A stretch of DNA of 32,377 bases, taken from the NCBI GenBank assembly GCA_015485375.1, contig WFTU01000440.1:1-32377 (forward strand). The letters run 5' to 3'. The translations under genes were made by a program, and so were the position numbers. The notes beneath the pieces were generated by a model. That model had not been told where the DNA came from and searched no databases. It saw only the letters and a program-made list of their open reading frames with translations. Within the stretch, counting starts at the first letter, position 1; every line of letters starts with the position of its first letter. This DNA comes from Paracoccaceae bacterium. Lineage in GTDB: Bacteria; Pseudomonadota; Alphaproteobacteria; Rhodobacterales; Rhodobacteraceae. This document shows positions 15,427 to 23,454 of the stretch, piece by piece.

Positions 15427-15981
15427 ATGGCTGTAGAGACTCCGGTATGTGATTTTGGCTGGCAGGCACCGGGTTTCACGTTGAAAAACGCGGACGGAAA
15501 GATGGTGTCGCTGAAAGATGTGGCGGGGCCGAAAGGCACGCTGGTGATGTTTATCTGCAACCACTGCCCCTACGTCAAATCGGTGCTGGACCGGATTATC
15601 CGCGATGCGAAGGATTTGCAGGCGCTGGGGATCGGGGTTGTGGCGATCAATGCGAATGATGCGGAGGACTACCCCGAGGATTCCTTCGAGGGTATGCAGG
15701 AGGTGGCGAAGGCGAATGATTTTCCGTTCCCCTATCTGCATGACGAAACACAAAGGGTTGCGATGGAATACGGCGCGGTTTGCACGCCGGATTTCTTCGG
15801 TTTTGATGCGGAGGGCGGCCTGCAGTATCGCGGGCGGCTGGATGAATCCCGCAAACAGGCCGCGCCGGAAGACGTTCGGCGCGACCTTTATCTGGGCATG
15901 AAACAAGTTGCCGAAACCGGCCACGGGCCGACCGGACAGATCCCCTCGATGGGGTGTTCGATCAAATGGAAGGATGGCTGA
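15427..15981 (+). CDS. thioredoxin-fold / peroxiredoxin-like protein
   Basis: A 184-residue AhpC/TSA-type thioredoxin-fold protein without a signal peptide, so cytoplasmic. The redox motif is CNHC (C44, C47) in MFICNHCPYVKS, placed as in thioredoxin-like members of the family rather than classical 2-Cys peroxiredoxins. Other landmarks are APGFTLKNADGK at the start and a cis-proline-type YGAVCTPDFFGF segment with C121-like cysteine near the middle. Two further cysteines are C8 and one in the C-terminal SMGCSIKW. It starts one base after the cbbY stop and its end overlaps the next gene, so it is embedded in the cbb operon. A role in redox control of operon enzymes is conceivable but unproven. 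Confidence 0.8.
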   Translation: MAVETPVCDFGWQAPGFTLKNADGKMVSLKDVAGPKGTLVMFICNHCPYVKSVLDRIIRDAKDLQALGIGVVAINANDAEDYPEDSFEGMQEVAKANDFPFPYLHDETQRVAMEYGAVCTPDFFGFDAEGGLQYRGRLDESRKQAAPEDVRRDLYLGMKQVAETGHGPTGQIPSMGCSIKWKDG

Positions 15982-16652
15982 TGAAAGCGATTATTTTTGA
16001 CCTCGACGGAACGCTGGTGGACAGCGCGCCGGACCTGCGGGCGACCGCCAATGCGGTGCTGCGTTCGATGGGGTACCAACCCCTGTCGCTGGAGACCATC
16101 CGCGGCTTTATCGGCAACGGTGTGCCGAAACTGGTGGAACGGGTTATGAAGGCCTCGGACATCGAGTTTACCGAGGAGCGGCACAAGGCGCTCGTCGAGA
16201 CGTTCGAGAAGCTCTATACCGAGCATCCGGTGGATCATACGGTGCTGTATCCCGGCGTGCGCGATGCGCTGGAGATGTTGCAACGGCGCGGCTATGTCAT
16301 GGGGGTTTGCACGAACAAGGTGTATTCGATCACGCTGCGGGTGCTGGAAGGGTTGAAAATCGACCAGTATTTCGGCTCGGTCATCGGGGGCGACAGCCTG
16401 CCGACGCACAAGCCCGATCCGGCGATGTTGCACAAGTGCATTGCCGATCTGGGCGCGGACCATGCGGTTTTTGTCGGCGACAGCGAGGTCGATTCGGCCA
16501 CGGCGCAGAACGCCGGTGTGCGGTTTGCGTTTTATACCAACGGGTATCGCAAGAGTCCGATTTCGGAAATTCCGCATGACACGCGGTTCAGCAATTTTGC
16601 CGATCTGGCGGGGTTCCTGTCTACGGTCGGGGAAAACACTGTAAGGCTGTAA
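15981..16652 (+). CDS. gph: phosphoglycolate phosphatase (Gph/CbbZ)
   Basis: A 223-residue HAD-family phosphatase that dephosphorylates 2-phosphoglycolate, the by-product of RuBisCO oxygenation. Motifs are DLDGTLVDSAPDL (D7 and D9), the cap with FIGNGVPKLVERV, GVCTNK (motif II), HKPDPAML (motif III) and FVGDSEVDSATAQNAG (motif IV). ATG 15981 overlaps the previous stop (TGATG) with AGGATGG just upstream. An in-frame ATG at 15954 lies inside the preceding gene and would add nine unconserved residues. The last 32 bases overlap, tail to tail, the end of the PatB-type gene on the other strand. Confidence 0.9.
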   Translation: MKAIIFDLDGTLVDSAPDLRATANAVLRSMGYQPLSLETIRGFIGNGVPKLVERVMKASDIEFTEERHKALVETFEKLYTEHPVDHTVLYPGVRDALEMLQRRGYVMGVCTNKVYSITLRVLEGLKIDQYFGSVIGGDSLPTHKPDPAMLHKCIADLGADHAVFVGDSEVDSATAQNAGVRFAFYTNGYRKSPISEIPHDTRFSNFADLAGFLSTVGENTVRL

Positions 16653-17805
16653 CCAGACGGTCGAGCGCCTGTTCGAGGTTGGCGCGTTGCGTGGCGAAGT
16701 TCAGGCGGGCGAAGCCTTCGCCCTCGGGTCCGAAGGCCTGTCCGCGGGTGACGGCCCAGCCGGCGTTTTCACGCAGGAATTTTGTCAGATCGTCCGGCGA
16801 CAGGCCGAGCGCGCGGAAATCCAGCCATGCGAGGAAGGTGCCTTCGGGTTTGGGGGCGCTGACTCCGCGCACATTCGCCAGCCGTTCGGTCACGAGGTCG
16901 GCGTTTCCTTCGAGGTATTGCAATGCGGCGTCGAGCCATTCGGCGCCGTTTGTGTAGGCGGCAACCATGGCGGCGTTGGCGAAAGCGTTGTTTTTATTGA
17001 CGGTCAGGCGGGAGTTTTCCCGCTGGAAGGCGGCGCGCATGTCGTCGTTGGAGATGATCGTGTGTGCGGCGGCGCAGGAGGCGATGTTGAAGGATTTCGC
17101 GGGCGACAGGCAGGTGACGGAATTGTCGGCATAGGCCGTGCCGAGCGACGCAAAGGGGGTGTAGGGGTGGCCCGCAAAGGTGATGTCGGCGTGGATTTCG
17201 TCGGACACCACGAGGACTCCGTTTTCGGCGCAGATGTCGCCGAGCCGGCGCAGTTCGTCGGCGCTCCAGACGCGGCCGACGGGGTTGTGCGGGTTGCACA
17301 GGTAGAGCATTTTCGTGCGCGGGTTGGCGGCTTTGGCCGCGAGGTCGTCGAAATCCATGCGGTAGGTCTCGCCGTCGAACAGCAGCGGGTTGCGGATGAT
17401 ACGGCGGTGGTTTTCATCCAGAATGTCGTAGAAATCGAAGAACACCGGCGGCTGGACAATGATGCCGTCGCCCGTGTCCGTGAAGATCGAGGCGGCGATG
17501 GCAAGGATGTTCAGCACGTTCGGGGCACGCAGGATATGGGCGGGGTCGAGCGCCCAGCCGTGGCGGGTTTTCTGCCACTCGGCAATGGCGGGGAACAGCG
17601 GGTCGGGAACGGCCTCGTATCCGAAAACGCCGTGATCAAGGCGGGCCTGCATGGCGTCGAGGATGCAGGGGGCGGCATGGAAATCCATGTCGGCCACACC
17701 GGCGGGGAACAGGTTGGCGCCATCCTTGCCCAGCACCATCGGATGGGCCTTGAGGGCGGGGACTTCGCGGCGGTTGACGGGGATGTCGAAATCGAAAACG
17801 GGCAT
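16621..17805 (-). CDS. patB: PatB/MalY-type PLP aminotransferase (putative C-S lyase)
   Basis: A 394-residue fold-type I PLP enzyme. The PLP lysine is K237 in SPAKSFN. NPHNPVGRVW (171-180) and SDEIHADI (201-208) give the family's Asn and Asp contacts. The N-terminus PALKAHPMVLGKDGANLFPAGVADMDF is typical of the MalY/PatB subgroup, whose members usually act as cystathionine beta-lyases or cysteine desulfhydrases. The substrate cannot be fixed from sequence. It is transcribed against the cbb operon and overlaps gph by 32 bases. The start at 17805 gives a full-length product. Divergent from the small gene at 17874. Confidence 0.86.
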   Translation of the reverse strand: MPVFDFDIPVNRREVPALKAHPMVLGKDGANLFPAGVADMDFHAAPCILDAMQARLDHGVFGYEAVPDPLFPAIAEWQKTRHGWALDPAHILRAPNVLNILAIAASIFTDTGDGIIVQPPVFFDFYDILDENHRRIIRNPLLFDGETYRMDFDDLAAKAANPRTKMLYLCNPHNPVGRVWSADELRRLGDICAENGVLVVSDEIHADITFAGHPYTPFASLGTAYADNSVTCLSPAKSFNIASCAAAHTIISNDDMRAAFQRENSRLTVNKNNAFANAAMVAAYTNGAEWLDAALQYLEGNADLVTERLANVRGVSAPKPEGTFLAWLDFRALGLSPDDLTKFLRENAGWAVTRGQAFGPEGEGFARLNFATQRANLEQALDRLVTALQCFPRP

Positions 17806-17873
17806 GGCTCACCGGAGTTGTCAGGCAGGGGATTTGCTGGCAGGGTGCGGGAAATAGCGGCGAAAGGCAACAT

Positions 17874-18203
17874 ATGTTTAACGGGTTTATGGTGGCTCTG
17901 GCGCTCAATCCGCTGGCGGTGTGTCCGGTGTCGCAGAGCGAGCGGAACAATCCGCCGGAGGTGGCGGCGGAAGTGATGCAGATCACCGGTGGCTGGGTGG
18001 AGGTGCTGCCGGACGGGGAAGGCGCGCCCTTTGTCCTGCTGTCTGACGGAACCGTCGAAGGTGCGGCCTTCGGGGTGTGGCAGGTGGATGACGGCGTGGT
18101 GTATTTCGGCGAGGAAGCGCTGCGGCTGGAGTATATCGACGGGCGGGAAATGCGCCTGTTGGCCGAGGGGGCGATGTGGTCGCGGGTGTTTCGGGCGCGG
18201 TGA
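17874..18203 (+). CDS. small hypothetical protein
   Basis: A 109-residue protein I do not recognise. The first 18 residues are hydrophobic (MFNGFMVALALNPLAVCPV) and could be an uncleaved anchor or weak signal. The remainder is acidic and beta-rich by appearance (GGWVEVLPDGEGAPFVLLS, VWQVDDGVVYFG). GAAAGG lies about 6 bases before the ATG. It is divergent from patB, with 68 bp between them, and upstream of the DUF4170 gene by 84 bp. Codon usage resembles the neighbours, which supports it being a real gene, but no homologous family is assigned. Confidence 0.6.
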   Translation: MFNGFMVALALNPLAVCPVSQSERNNPPEVAAEVMQITGGWVEVLPDGEGAPFVLLSDGTVEGAAFGVWQVDDGVVYFGEEALRLEYIDGREMRLLAEGAMWSRVFRAR

Positions 18204-18287
18204 TCGCGACAAGCCGCCGAGTGCGATTGACGCGGCGCAGCAAACGGCTATTGTGCGCGGCGCAACAGCAACCACAGGACTTTGGCC

Positions 18288-18530
18288 ATGACACAACGTT
18301 TGCATCTTGTTTTCGGCGGTGAGCTTGTCGATCCGCAGGGGAATACCTTTCGCGACCCTTCCGAAATTGAAACTGTGGGGTATTACCCGAACTATGCGGC
18401 GGCCTATGATGCGTGGAAAGCGGCGGCGCATGCGACGGTGGACAATGCGCATATGCGCTATTTCATTGCCCATCTGCACCGTCTGCGCGACGAGGAAACC
18501 GAAGCCAGCCCGACCGAAGAAATGGGCTGA
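18288..18530 (+). CDS. DUF4170 family protein
   Basis: An 80-residue soluble protein with the DUF4170 pattern: RLHLVFGGELVDP at the start, then VGYYPNYAAAYDAWKAAAHATVDNAHMRYFIAHLHRL. The role is unknown; in alphaproteobacteria the family is commonly found immediately upstream of waaA, as here, which hints at envelope lipid biosynthesis. ATG 18288 is used with a weak AGGA upstream. Its TGA overlaps the waaA ATG. Confidence 0.8.
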   Translation: MTQRLHLVFGGELVDPQGNTFRDPSEIETVGYYPNYAAAYDAWKAAAHATVDNAHMRYFIAHLHRLRDEETEASPTEEMG

Positions 18531-19759
18531 TGCGGCGCTCCGTCGGGCTTGGCATATATCTGTTGTATGCCCGCCTTGTGCGGGGGTTGTTTTCCGGTTC
18601 CGGCCAGAAACTTCTGACACAGGCGCGCCCTGACGGGGCGCTGGTCTGGGTGCATATCGTCAGCGCCGAGGAGACCTCGGCCGTGCTGGAGGTCATGCAG
18701 CGGTTTCTGGCAGAAAACGCCGGCTGGAATTGTCTGGTGACCGCGGGAAGTGCGGCGACGCTGGCGGAAGTCGAGCGGCGGGCCGGTGCGGGGATGGTGA
18801 CGGCGCGTTTGCCGCGCGAGATTCGTTCCGAGGTGTTTCTGGACCACTGGAAACCCGATATGCTGGTCTGGACCGAGGGCGGGTATCGGCCTGCGCTGCT
18901 GGCCGGTGCCAAGGCGCGCGATATTCCCATGGTGATGATCAACGCGCGCATGTCGCCCGGCAGCTTCCGGCGCTGGAAGTTTCTGCACGGGCTGATCGCC
19001 TCGGTTCTGGGGCGGTTTGGCTGGATTCTGGCGCAGGATACCACCACCGAGGGCAATATGCGGGCGCTCGGCGTGGATCGGGACCGGATCGAGGTGACGG
19101 GGGCGCTGCGCGAAGGTTCGGCGCCGCTGCCGCATAACGAGGACGAGCGGCGTGCCATGGCCGAGGCGATGGGCGGGCGGCCGGTCTGGCTGGCAGCGCT
19201 GACCCATGCTGGCGAGGAGGAAATCCTGCTGGAGGTTTTCCGCACGGTCCGGCGGTCGTTTCCCGAACTGCTGATGATACTGGTGCCGAACAATCCGGCG
19301 CGGGGGGACGAGCTGGCAACACTTGTGCAAGCGGCGGGCTGGTCGCTGGCGCAGCGCTCCGAAGGGAGCAGGATTGATGCGCGGGTGGATGTGTTTCTTG
19401 CCGATACGCACGGCGAGATGGGATTGTGGTATCGTCTGGCGCCGGTATCGTTTCTGGGCGGCTCGCTGGTCGATTACGGCGGCCATAATCCGTATGAGCC
19501 GACGGCGCTCGGTTCGGCCATTCTGCACGGGCCGTATGTGGCGGGCTATGCCACGGCCTATCGGGTGCTGGGCGAGGCCGGGGCCTGCGTTGCGGTGCAG
19601 GACGGGGCCGCGCTGGCGCAGGCGTTGAAGCAGGCGCTGGTGCCGGATCGCGCGGCGGAGCTGGCGACGGCAGCCTGGACGGTCGGAAGCGAGGGGGCGG
19701 AAGTGACGGATCGGGTGCTGGAAGTCCTGCAACATTTCAAACCGGAAGGCGGAGCCTGA
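18530..19759 (+). CDS. waaA: 3-deoxy-D-manno-octulosonic acid transferase (Kdo transferase)
   Basis: A 409-residue GT30-family glycosyltransferase that adds Kdo to lipid IVA at the inner membrane. ATG 18530 overlaps the DUF4170 stop. A short hydrophobic N-terminus (GIYLLYARLVRGLF) may be the anchor. The N-terminal domain motif is VWVHIVSAEET, where most WaaA proteins have HxxSxGE; the glutamate is kept but the preceding glycine is Glu. The C-terminal domain has THAGEEE, ADTHGEMGLWYRLAPVSFLGGSL and GGHNPYEPTAL, which are diagnostic. The usual basic linker between anchor and first domain is shortened. Upstream of lpxK with a one-base overlap. Confidence 0.88.
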   Translation: MRRSVGLGIYLLYARLVRGLFSGSGQKLLTQARPDGALVWVHIVSAEETSAVLEVMQRFLAENAGWNCLVTAGSAATLAEVERRAGAGMVTARLPREIRSEVFLDHWKPDMLVWTEGGYRPALLAGAKARDIPMVMINARMSPGSFRRWKFLHGLIASVLGRFGWILAQDTTTEGNMRALGVDRDRIEVTGALREGSAPLPHNEDERRAMAEAMGGRPVWLAALTHAGEEEILLEVFRTVRRSFPELLMILVPNNPARGDELATLVQAAGWSLAQRSEGSRIDARVDVFLADTHGEMGLWYRLAPVSFLGGSLVDYGGHNPYEPTALGSAILHGPYVAGYATAYRVLGEAGACVAVQDGAALAQALKQALVPDRAAELATAAWTVGSEGAEVTDRVLEVLQHFKPEGGA

Positions 19760-20775
19760 TGCGGGCGCCGCTGTTCTGGAACCGGCCGCGGGATGCCCGC
19801 GGGCTGAAGCCGTGGCTTCTGTCGCCGCTGGCGGCTGTGTGGACAGCGGTGACGCGGCGGCGTCTGGCCAAGGGGGCGTGGGAGAAGATGCCGGTGCCGG
19901 TGGTCTGTGTCGGCAATATCAATGCGGGCGGAACGGGGAAGACGCCCTCGGTCATTGCTTTGCTGGGGATGTTCGGCGAGGCGGGGATCACGGCGCATGT
20001 GGTTTCGCGCGGCTATGGCGGCTCGGTCGAGGGGCCGGTGAGGGTGGACGAGCGGGTGCATTCGGCCGACGAGGTCGGGGACGAGCCGTTGCAGATCTCG
20101 GCGTTCGGGCCGTGCTGGGTGGCGAAAGACCGGCGCGCGGGGGTTCTGGCGGCGGTGGAGGCCGACGCCGAGGTCGTTTTGCTGGATGACGGGTTCCAGA
20201 ATCCGGCGATTGCCAAGGATTTGAATATTGTGGTGGTGGATGCGGAAGTCGGCTTCGGCAATGGCATGGTGATGCCTGCGGGGCCGTTGCGCGAGCCGTT
20301 GAAGGACGGGTTGAAGCGGGCGGATGTGGTGCTGACCATCGGGCCGGAGGCGGCGCAGAAGCGGCTGGAGCGGGACTGGCCGGAGATCGCCGGGCTTCCG
20401 CGCTGGCAGGCGAGCCTGCAGCCGCTGGCGATGGGAATCGACTGGAACGGGATGGTCTGTCTGGCCTTTGCCGGAATCGGGCGGCCGGGGAAGTTTTTCG
20501 CCTCGCTAAAACGGGCCGGGGCGGATGTGGTGGCGACGCGGGCGTTTCCCGATCACGCGCCCTACTCCGATGCGGTGCTGCAACGGCTGAAGGCGGAGGC
20601 CTGGGGCAAGGGGGCCAATCTGGTGACTACGGAAAAGGATGTCGCCCGCCTGCCCGCGCATTTCAAGCCGGAGGTCATGGCCTTTCCGGTGCGGCTGGTC
20701 TTCGACAACCCCGGGGGGGTGAAGACGGCGTTACTGGCTTGGGCGGCCGAAGAGGGAATCGATAAGGCCCTGTAG
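19759..20775 (+). CDS. lpxK: tetraacyldisaccharide 4'-kinase (LpxK)
   Basis: A 338-residue inner-membrane kinase that phosphorylates the 4'-position of the lipid A disaccharide. It opens with PLFWNRP and a short hydrophobic stretch. The Walker A-type motif is GGTGKTP at 57-63 within VVCVGNINAGGTGKTP, and the family motifs SRGYGG, DEPLQIS and LLDDGFQNP follow. The C-terminal domain has FAGIGRPGKFF and the TTEKDVARLP motif. The start overlaps waaA's stop. The last 45 bases run tail to tail over the end of the penicillin-binding protein gene. Confidence 0.93.
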   Translation: MRAPLFWNRPRDARGLKPWLLSPLAAVWTAVTRRRLAKGAWEKMPVPVVCVGNINAGGTGKTPSVIALLGMFGEAGITAHVVSRGYGGSVEGPVRVDERVHSADEVGDEPLQISAFGPCWVAKDRRAGVLAAVEADAEVVLLDDGFQNPAIAKDLNIVVVDAEVGFGNGMVMPAGPLREPLKDGLKRADVVLTIGPEAAQKRLERDWPEIAGLPRWQASLQPLAMGIDWNGMVCLAFAGIGRPGKFFASLKRAGADVVATRAFPDHAPYSDAVLQRLKAEAWGKGANLVTTEKDVARLPAHFKPEVMAFPVRLVFDNPGGVKTALLAWAAEEGIDKAL

Positions 20776-22794
20776 CCCGCCGCGTTCTGTTTCGGAAACG
20801 GGGGCGACCACGGGTTCGGGCGGCTCCAGCGTCGGGTCGATCAGGGGCAGCGGGCGGATGGGCAGACCTTCGTGCACGCGGGTCATGGCCTGTTTCCAGA
20901 TTTCGGCAGGCAGGCCGCCGCCGGTGACGCCGACGAGTTTCGAGTTGTCGTCATAGCCCATCCAGACACCGGCCACGTAATCGGCGGTAAAACCGATGAA
21001 CCATGCGTCGCGGTTGCCCTGCGTGGTGCCGGTTTTGCCGGCAGCAGGGCGTTCACCGAGGTTGGCGCGTTTGCCGGAACCTTTCTCGACCACCTTGTTC
21101 ATCATGTAGATCAGATAGCCGTCGGCGCGTTCGGACAGGACGCGGAAACCGTCGGGGCGGTCGAGGCTCATCAGGATCTGGTCATCGCCGCGCACGCGCA
21201 GGTCGATCCAGCCGTAGGGTTTCGATTGGCGGCCGCCGTTGAGGATGCCGGCATAGGCGCCGGTCATCTCGATCAGGTAGACGTTGGAGGCACCAAGCGC
21301 GAGGGCCGGACCCTGTGCCAGTTCGGTCGTGATGCCGAAGTCGGAGGCGACGGCGCGGACTTTTTCCAGCCCGACCTGCATGGCCAGACGCACGGCGACG
21401 GTGTTGAGCGAGTTGGCCATGGCATCGACCATCAGGATGTTGCCGTAGTATTTGCCGGAGTAGTTCTTCGGGCTCCATGGGCCCGAGCCGGGGATGTCGA
21501 TAGTGATCGGAGCGTCCTCGACCACGTCGAGCGGGGTCATGCCGGATTCAAGCGCCGCACCGTAAACGAAGGGTTTGAAAGAGGATCCCGGCTGACGCAG
21601 GGCCTGTGTGGCGCGGTTGAACTGTCCGGCGCCGTCGATCTTGCGCCCGCCGACCATGGCGCGCACGGCCCCGTCGGGGGACATGATGACGATGGCGGCC
21701 TGTGCGTCGGAGCCTTCGTCGACGAAGTTTTCAAACACATAGGTGATGGCTTCTTCGGCGGCTTTCTGGATGGCGGGGTCGAAGGTGGTGCGGATGGCGA
21801 CGTCTTCGGTGGTTTCGCGGGTCAGGAATTGCGGGGCGTCGGACATGATCCAGTCGGCGAAATATCCGCCGGCCCGTTCCTGTGCCGCCTGCGAGAGGGT
21901 GGCAGGATCGGCGCGGGCGATGTCTGCCTCCACCCGCGTGATGTAGCCCTGTTCCTGCATCAGGCCGATAACCACCTTGGAGCGGTCCTGTGCGCGTTCC
22001 AGATTGCGCGTCGGCGCATAGTAGGACGGGGCGGTCAGCAGACCGGCGAGCATGGCGCTTTCCTGAATGGTCAGGTCGCGGGCGCTTTTGCCGAAGTAGC
22101 GTTGGGCGGCGGCCTCGAATCCGTTGGCGCCGGCACCGAGGTAGGCGCGGTTGAGATAGATCGACAGGATGTCGTCTTTTTCGTATTTCAACTCCATCGC
22201 CAGCGCGTAGGGGACTTCCTGGATTTTGCGCAGCAGGGTTTGCTTGCGGCATTCCGCTTCGGGCAGGTCCTGACCGAGGCAGAGGAGTTTTGCCACCTGT
22301 TGCGTGATGGTCGAGCCGCCGTTGCCGGAGAACGGGCCGCGCCCCTCGCTGAGGTTGATGCGGATGGCACCGGCGATGCCGCGCGGGCTGACGCCGAAGT
22401 GTTTGTAGAAACGCTTGTCCTCGGTCGCGACGACGGCGTTTTTCAGGCTGGGGGAAACAGTGCCGGCACGCAGGGTGCCGTCGAACTGTTCGCCGCGCCA
22501 GGCGAAAACCTTGTTGTCGCGGTCGAGCAGCACGACCGAGCCGCCCTTGCGACCGTCGAGCAGGGTCTCCATTGGCGGCAGGCTCATGTAATAATAGCCC
22601 ACCCATCCCGCCAGAACCAGCGCGCCGACCAGAGCGCCGCGGGTGCCGGTCCACCAGATGGCGCGGAAAATCGTGCCGAAAAACCACAGGATTGCGCGCA
22701 CGATAAAGGGCCGCGACGGTTTCGCGGGTTTGCTGGTCCGGCGTTTCGCCGGTTGGCGTTTGTTCTTCGCCGGTGTGGGTCGTCTTTTGGCCAT
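20731..22794 (-). CDS. penicillin-binding protein 1A family (glycosyltransferase + transpeptidase)
   Basis: A 687-residue bifunctional class A penicillin-binding protein that polymerises and cross-links peptidoglycan. A basic cytoplasmic tail (1-30, rich in K, R and P) precedes one membrane anchor (about 53-70). The GT51 domain has the catalytic glutamate in ATEDKRFYKHFG (E125), then GGSTITQQVAK (159-169) and the second motif NRAYLGAGANGFEAAA. The transpeptidase has SSFK with S404, and KTGTTQGN near the C-terminus. It is of mrcA/ponA or pbpC-like size but lacks a long C-terminal extension. Convergent with lpxK. Confidence 0.92.
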   Translation of the reverse strand: MAKRRPTPAKNKRQPAKRRTSKPAKPSRPFIVRAILWFFGTIFRAIWWTGTRGALVGALVLAGWVGYYYMSLPPMETLLDGRKGGSVVLLDRDNKVFAWRGEQFDGTLRAGTVSPSLKNAVVATEDKRFYKHFGVSPRGIAGAIRINLSEGRGPFSGNGGSTITQQVAKLLCLGQDLPEAECRKQTLLRKIQEVPYALAMELKYEKDDILSIYLNRAYLGAGANGFEAAAQRYFGKSARDLTIQESAMLAGLLTAPSYYAPTRNLERAQDRSKVVIGLMQEQGYITRVEADIARADPATLSQAAQERAGGYFADWIMSDAPQFLTRETTEDVAIRTTFDPAIQKAAEEAITYVFENFVDEGSDAQAAIVIMSPDGAVRAMVGGRKIDGAGQFNRATQALRQPGSSFKPFVYGAALESGMTPLDVVEDAPITIDIPGSGPWSPKNYSGKYYGNILMVDAMANSLNTVAVRLAMQVGLEKVRAVASDFGITTELAQGPALALGASNVYLIEMTGAYAGILNGGRQSKPYGWIDLRVRGDDQILMSLDRPDGFRVLSERADGYLIYMMNKVVEKGSGKRANLGERPAAGKTGTTQGNRDAWFIGFTADYVAGVWMGYDDNSKLVGVTGGGLPAEIWKQAMTRVHEGLPIRPLPLIDPTLEPPEPVVAPVSETERGGLQGLIDSLFGRPSQ

Positions 22795-23089
22795 TGGGGT
22801 CGGGCCGCCTGCTCGTTGTTTTTTTCAAGGGATAGTCGCTTTCGCGACGCTTGTAGAGGGTGATTCTGCGATTTAGGCGATTCTTTGCCGTGGATGCGGG
22901 GTTAATATATGCACAAATATTAATCATTGTAGCATTGGTGTGCATAAATTAGGCACAAATATCAGTATTCGGTAATACACAAGGGGGAATTTCCTGTAAA
23001 TCCCCGCCCCTTCACATGATTTTGAGGGCAATCGCTGCCGGGAATCCCCCGCGGCACATTCTGAGTTCAGTCATCGAGAAGGAGGACAC
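22795..23089. promoter_or_regulatory. glnK upstream region with repeated TGCACAAAT-type elements
   Basis: About 295 bases without a gene between the penicillin-binding protein and glnK. The middle is very AT-rich. GCACAAATAT occurs twice (22911-22920 and 22953-22962), with TGCATAAATTA between them (22941-22951). TGCACA (22910-22915) and TGTGCA (22939-22944) form an inverted repeat, and TGTGC/GCACA another (22939-22943 and 22953-22957). TGCAC/GTGCA half-sites are characteristic of NtrC operators, which would fit a nitrogen-controlled glnK-amt operon. Spacing does not match the standard NtrC site exactly, and no convincing sigma-54 promoter was found. GAAGGAGG precedes glnK. Confidence 0.45.
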
Positions 23090-23428
23090 ATGAAACTCGT
23101 CGTCGCCATTATCAAACCCTTCAAGCTGGAGGAAGTCCGCGAGGCGCTCACCGATATCGGGGTGCAGGGGCTGACCGTTTCCGAAGTCAAAGGCTATGGC
23201 CGCCAGTCCGGTCACACCGAAGTCTATCGCGGGGCCGAATACGTCGTGAACTTCGTGCCGAAGGTCAAACTGGAAATCGGGATCCCGGACGAGGATGTGT
23301 CCAAGGTTCTCGAAACCCTCGAAAGCACGGCCAAGACCGGCAAGATCGGTGACGGCAAGATCTTCGTTATGGATGTCGAGCAGGCCCTGCGCATCCGCAC
23401 CGGCGAGACCGGCGAAGAAGCCCTCTAA
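23090..23428 (+). CDS. glnK: PII nitrogen regulatory protein (GlnK)
   Basis: A 112-residue PII signalling protein that senses 2-oxoglutarate and ATP/ADP and gates the ammonium transporter encoded next to it. The T-loop with the uridylylation tyrosine Y51 is intact (GHTEVYRGAEYVV). The signature KIGDGKIFV and the C-terminal segment RIRTGETGEEAL are standard, and the N-terminus MKLVVAIIKPFKLEEVREAL is typical of GlnK/GlnB. A strong ribosome-binding site (GAAGGAGG) lies 6 bases before the ATG. amt follows 26 bp later, the near-universal glnK-amt arrangement. Confidence 0.96.
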   Translation: MKLVVAIIKPFKLEEVREALTDIGVQGLTVSEVKGYGRQSGHTEVYRGAEYVVNFVPKVKLEIGIPDEDVSKVLETLESTAKTGKIGDGKIFVMDVEQALRIRTGETGEEAL

Positions 23429-23454
23429 TTCCCAACTTTACGAGAGACGGAAAA

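Noticed and set aside
16687..17976. Long plus-strand frame over the PatB-type gene
   Set aside because: Shadow of a full PLP enzyme on the minus strand; low-complexity Gly/Val-rich product.
20872..22863. 663-codon plus-strand frame over the penicillin-binding protein gene
   Set aside because: Antisense to a protein with all GT51 and transpeptidase motifs; no domain in its own translation.
22905..22990. Sigma-54 promoter for glnK
   Set aside because: GGCAC occurs at 22952-22956 but no GC dinucleotide follows at the required 10-base spacing.
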